Shown: one piece after another, positions 42,114-43,511 of the stretch
Layout of the letters: each line of letters begins with the position of its first letter
Position numbering within the stretch: the first letter of the stretch is position 1
NCBI GenBank assembly: GCA_944389545.1
Contig: CALXMT010000022.1
Span: 1-43,511, forward strand
Direction: 5' to 3'
DNA from: an uncultured Kiritimatiellota bacterium
Lineage (GTDB): Bacteria > Verrucomicrobiota > Kiritimatiellia > RFP12 > DVOR01
Length of the DNA: 43,511 nucleotides
Notes under the pieces: model-generated
The model's database searches: none
Told to the model about the DNA's origin: nothing
The model's input: the letters and a program-made list of their open reading frames with translations, nothing else
Made by a program: the position numbers and the translations under genes

Positions 42114-42416
42114 GGATGGAGAACGGAGAACGGAAAACGGAGAACGGAACGCGCGACAAGCGCGCGACGGTCAGCCTGCATAAAACCATGAAACCCTCTC
42201 TGACAAACACGCGTACAGGAGATACAGGAGGTTCAGGAGATACAGGATGGTACCTCCGGCACCCGTTTCTTCGACCTTGCCTAGCCCTTCTCGTTTCACA
42301 GTTCTTTCGTTGCTTTACCCGTCGCCCCGTAGGGGCGTTCTGTTCTCCGTTCTCCGTTCTCCGTTCTCCCCATTAACGCCCTCCGATTCCACTCTCCTCA
42401 CGAGCCTTTCACAGCC
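42114..42416. repeat. Repeat mosaic between the M60 and radical SAM genes
   Basis: GGAGAACGGAGAACGGAAAA heptads (42117-42148) directly after the M60 stop, CGCGCGACAAGCGCGCG palindrome (42150-42166), 9-bp array CAGGAGATA/CAGGAGGTT (42219-42247), CGCCCCGTAGGGGCG (42322-42336) and GTTCTCC heptads (42337-42369). No gene is supported. Confidence 0.75.
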
Positions 42417-43298
42417 ATGTACATTTTCGGACCTGTTCCTTCGCGGCGGTATGGCCGCAGTTTGGGCATCGACCTGGTGCCTATGAAGACCTGCTGCTAC
42501 GACTGCGTCTTTTGCCAGCTCGGCCCCACGCCCCACACCACCCTGGAGCGGCGCGACTACGTCCCCCTCGACGCCGTCTTCGCCGAGCTCGATGCCTGGC
42601 TCGCCAAAGGCGAATCCGCCGACGTCCTCACCCTTTGCGGCAGCGGCGAGCCCACCCTCCACGCCCACTTTGGCGACGCCCTCCGCCGCATCCGCGACCT
42701 CGGCCGCCCCTCCCTCCTCATGAGCAACGGCGCCCTCCTCTGGGACCCCGCCGTCCGCGCCGACGCCTGCCTCGCCGACCGCGTCAAAGTCTCCCTCCAC
42801 TTCTGGGACGAGCCCTCCTTCCGCGCCACCGTCCGCCCTCACCCCGACCTCACTTTCCGTCGCGTCTACGACGGCCTCCTCGCCTTCCGCGACACCTTCC
42901 GCGGCAAGCTCGACCTCGAGTTCTTCGCCCTCCCCGGCCTCAACGACGCCCCCGCCCAGCTCAACGCCATCCTCCCCCTCGCCCAGCGCCTCCGCCCCGA
43001 CACCGTCACCGTCAACTCCGCCGTCCGGCCCCCCGCCGACTCCGGCGTCCGCGACGTGCCCCCCGCCGAGCTCGCCCACCTCCGCCGACTCTTCGGCGCC
43101 GTCGCCGCCGAGCAGCACGCCGGCCACGCCGCGCCCCCCGAGCCTTACGCCGAGGACGCCCTCCTCGCCCTTGCCCGCCGCCATCCCCTCACCCCCGCCC
43201 AATTCGCCCGCTACTTCGGCGTCCCCGAGGAAACCATCCGCGCCGCCCTCCTCCGCCACCCCGACGACCCCTACGCCTCTCGCGCCCTCCTCGGTTGA
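42417..43298 (+). CDS. Radical SAM domain protein
   Basis: 293 residues. The motif C26xxxC30xxC33 (CCYDCVFC) binds a 4Fe-4S cluster and S-adenosylmethionine. Adjacent FGPVPSRRYGRSLGIDLVPMK, LCGSGEPTLH and SNGALLWDP match the family of radical SAM proteins often annotated as MoaA/NifB-like or with an SPASM-free C-terminus. The C-terminal 80 residues (EDALLALARRHPLTPAQFARYFGVPEETIRAAL) form a winged-helix-like segment. The substrate is unknown. Start ATG follows GCCTTTCACAGCC with no clear ribosome site. Confidence 0.85.
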   Translation: MYIFGPVPSRRYGRSLGIDLVPMKTCCYDCVFCQLGPTPHTTLERRDYVPLDAVFAELDAWLAKGESADVLTLCGSGEPTLHAHFGDALRRIRDLGRPSLLMSNGALLWDPAVRADACLADRVKVSLHFWDEPSFRATVRPHPDLTFRRVYDGLLAFRDTFRGKLDLEFFALPGLNDAPAQLNAILPLAQRLRPDTVTVNSAVRPPADSGVRDVPPAELAHLRRLFGAVAAEQHAGHAAPPEPYAEDALLALARRHPLTPAQFARYFGVPEETIRAALLRHPDDPYASRALLG

Positions 43299-43310
43299 CC
43301 CATTCCCTAC

Positions 43311-43347
43311 AAAAAAGGCCCCCGGCATCCCGCCGAGGGCCCTTTTT
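43311..43347 (+). terminator. Rho-independent terminator after the radical SAM gene
   Basis: AAAAAAGGCCCCCGGC ATCCC GCCGAGGGCC CTTTTT: GC stem with one bulge and a T-run, 12 nt after the stop. Confidence 0.92.
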
Positions 43348-43437
43348 GTCGCGATGGACCGCTTACGCCACGCGGCGGCGGAGCGCGACGTCCGCTGATC
43401 GCTCCCTCCCGCCCATCGTCTTCGCGCTTGCCGTGCG
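43348..43437. repeat. Truncated CCCGCAAAG module, copy 4
   Basis: CGCTGATCGCTCCCTCCCGC CCATCGTCTTCGCGCTTG-type sequence (43393-43430) matches the right half of the modules at 8613-8717 and 26896-27000. 43348-43392 shows no recognised feature. Confidence 0.7.
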
Positions 43438-43506
43438 CTCCTGTATCTCCTTATCTAGTCAGATGGTGTATTATTGGGGTGTCTTTTCTAGGTGGAAAGG
43501 ACGCCC
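43438..43506. repeat. Right copy of window-terminal inverted repeat
   Basis: Reverse complement of 1-69 with one mismatch. A further five bases (CGTGGG side, 43507-43511) lie outside the match. See the left copy for interpretation. Confidence 0.9.
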
Positions 43507-43511
43507 GTGGG

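Overview
The window is GC-rich chromosomal DNA from a Gram-negative bacterium. Housekeeping operons are separated by unusually long, repeat-filled gaps. ExbB/ExbD/TonB-like genes, secreted proteins and core genes (grpE, dnaJ, purB, prmC, priA, mnmE, adhE, siroheme genes) argue for a chromosome rather than a plasmid or phage. AdhE and a secreted M60-type metallopeptidase suggest a fermentative, host- or mucus-associated lifestyle. A PVC-group gut bacterium (Kiritimatiellota/Lentisphaerota-like) would fit, but this is inference without any marker-gene comparison.

Layout. 1-1257: terminal repeat and a Sel1-repeat protein. 1792-8381 (minus strand): tRNA-Leu, grpE, dnaJ, purB, a DUF3127 OB-fold protein, prmC and a two-domain glycosyltransferase. 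9110-14823 (minus): DUF3800 protein, VWA protein, YifB/ComM ATPase and a 610-residue secreted protein of unknown role. 15107-17335 (plus): priA. 17470-20300: Fic protein and an Ogt methyltransferase, flanked by two copies of a probable structured RNA and a 94-bp tandem hairpin array. 20695-26608: a small hypothetical gene, adhE, and a divergent sacsin-like protein. 27795-31414 (minus): two tandem AAA-ATPase/PD-(D/E)XK paralogs. 31467-37033 (minus): an operon bioD, sirC-hemA fusion, hemC-cobA-hemD fusion, mnmE. 37584-42113 (plus): CxxCxxCC protein, exbB-like, exbD-like, tonB-like and M60 peptidase, most with overlapping start and stop codons. 42417-43298: a radical SAM protein.

The most unusual aspect is the intergenic DNA. 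Almost every gap is a mosaic of recurring modules: GGAGAAC heptad arrays next to GC palindromes, 8-bp and 9-bp tandem arrays, long hairpin modules, and two inverted copies of a 22-23-bp palindrome array. In each gap that holds both orientations, the heptads read GGAGAAC on the left and GTTCTCC on the right, whatever the gene strands. Modules also occur inside coding sequence: an in-frame insertion of about 102 codons lies in the G domain of MnmE. A 356-bp inserted element has a readable empty site in the same window.

The other strong points are metabolic and structural: a siroheme pathway condensed into two polyproteins, with a HemC that lacks its cofactor-binding third domain; an ExbD-like protein with Asn in place of the proton-carrying Asp; and two structured-RNA-like elements with compensatory changes. 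The first 69 bases and positions 43438-43506 are inverted copies of each other.
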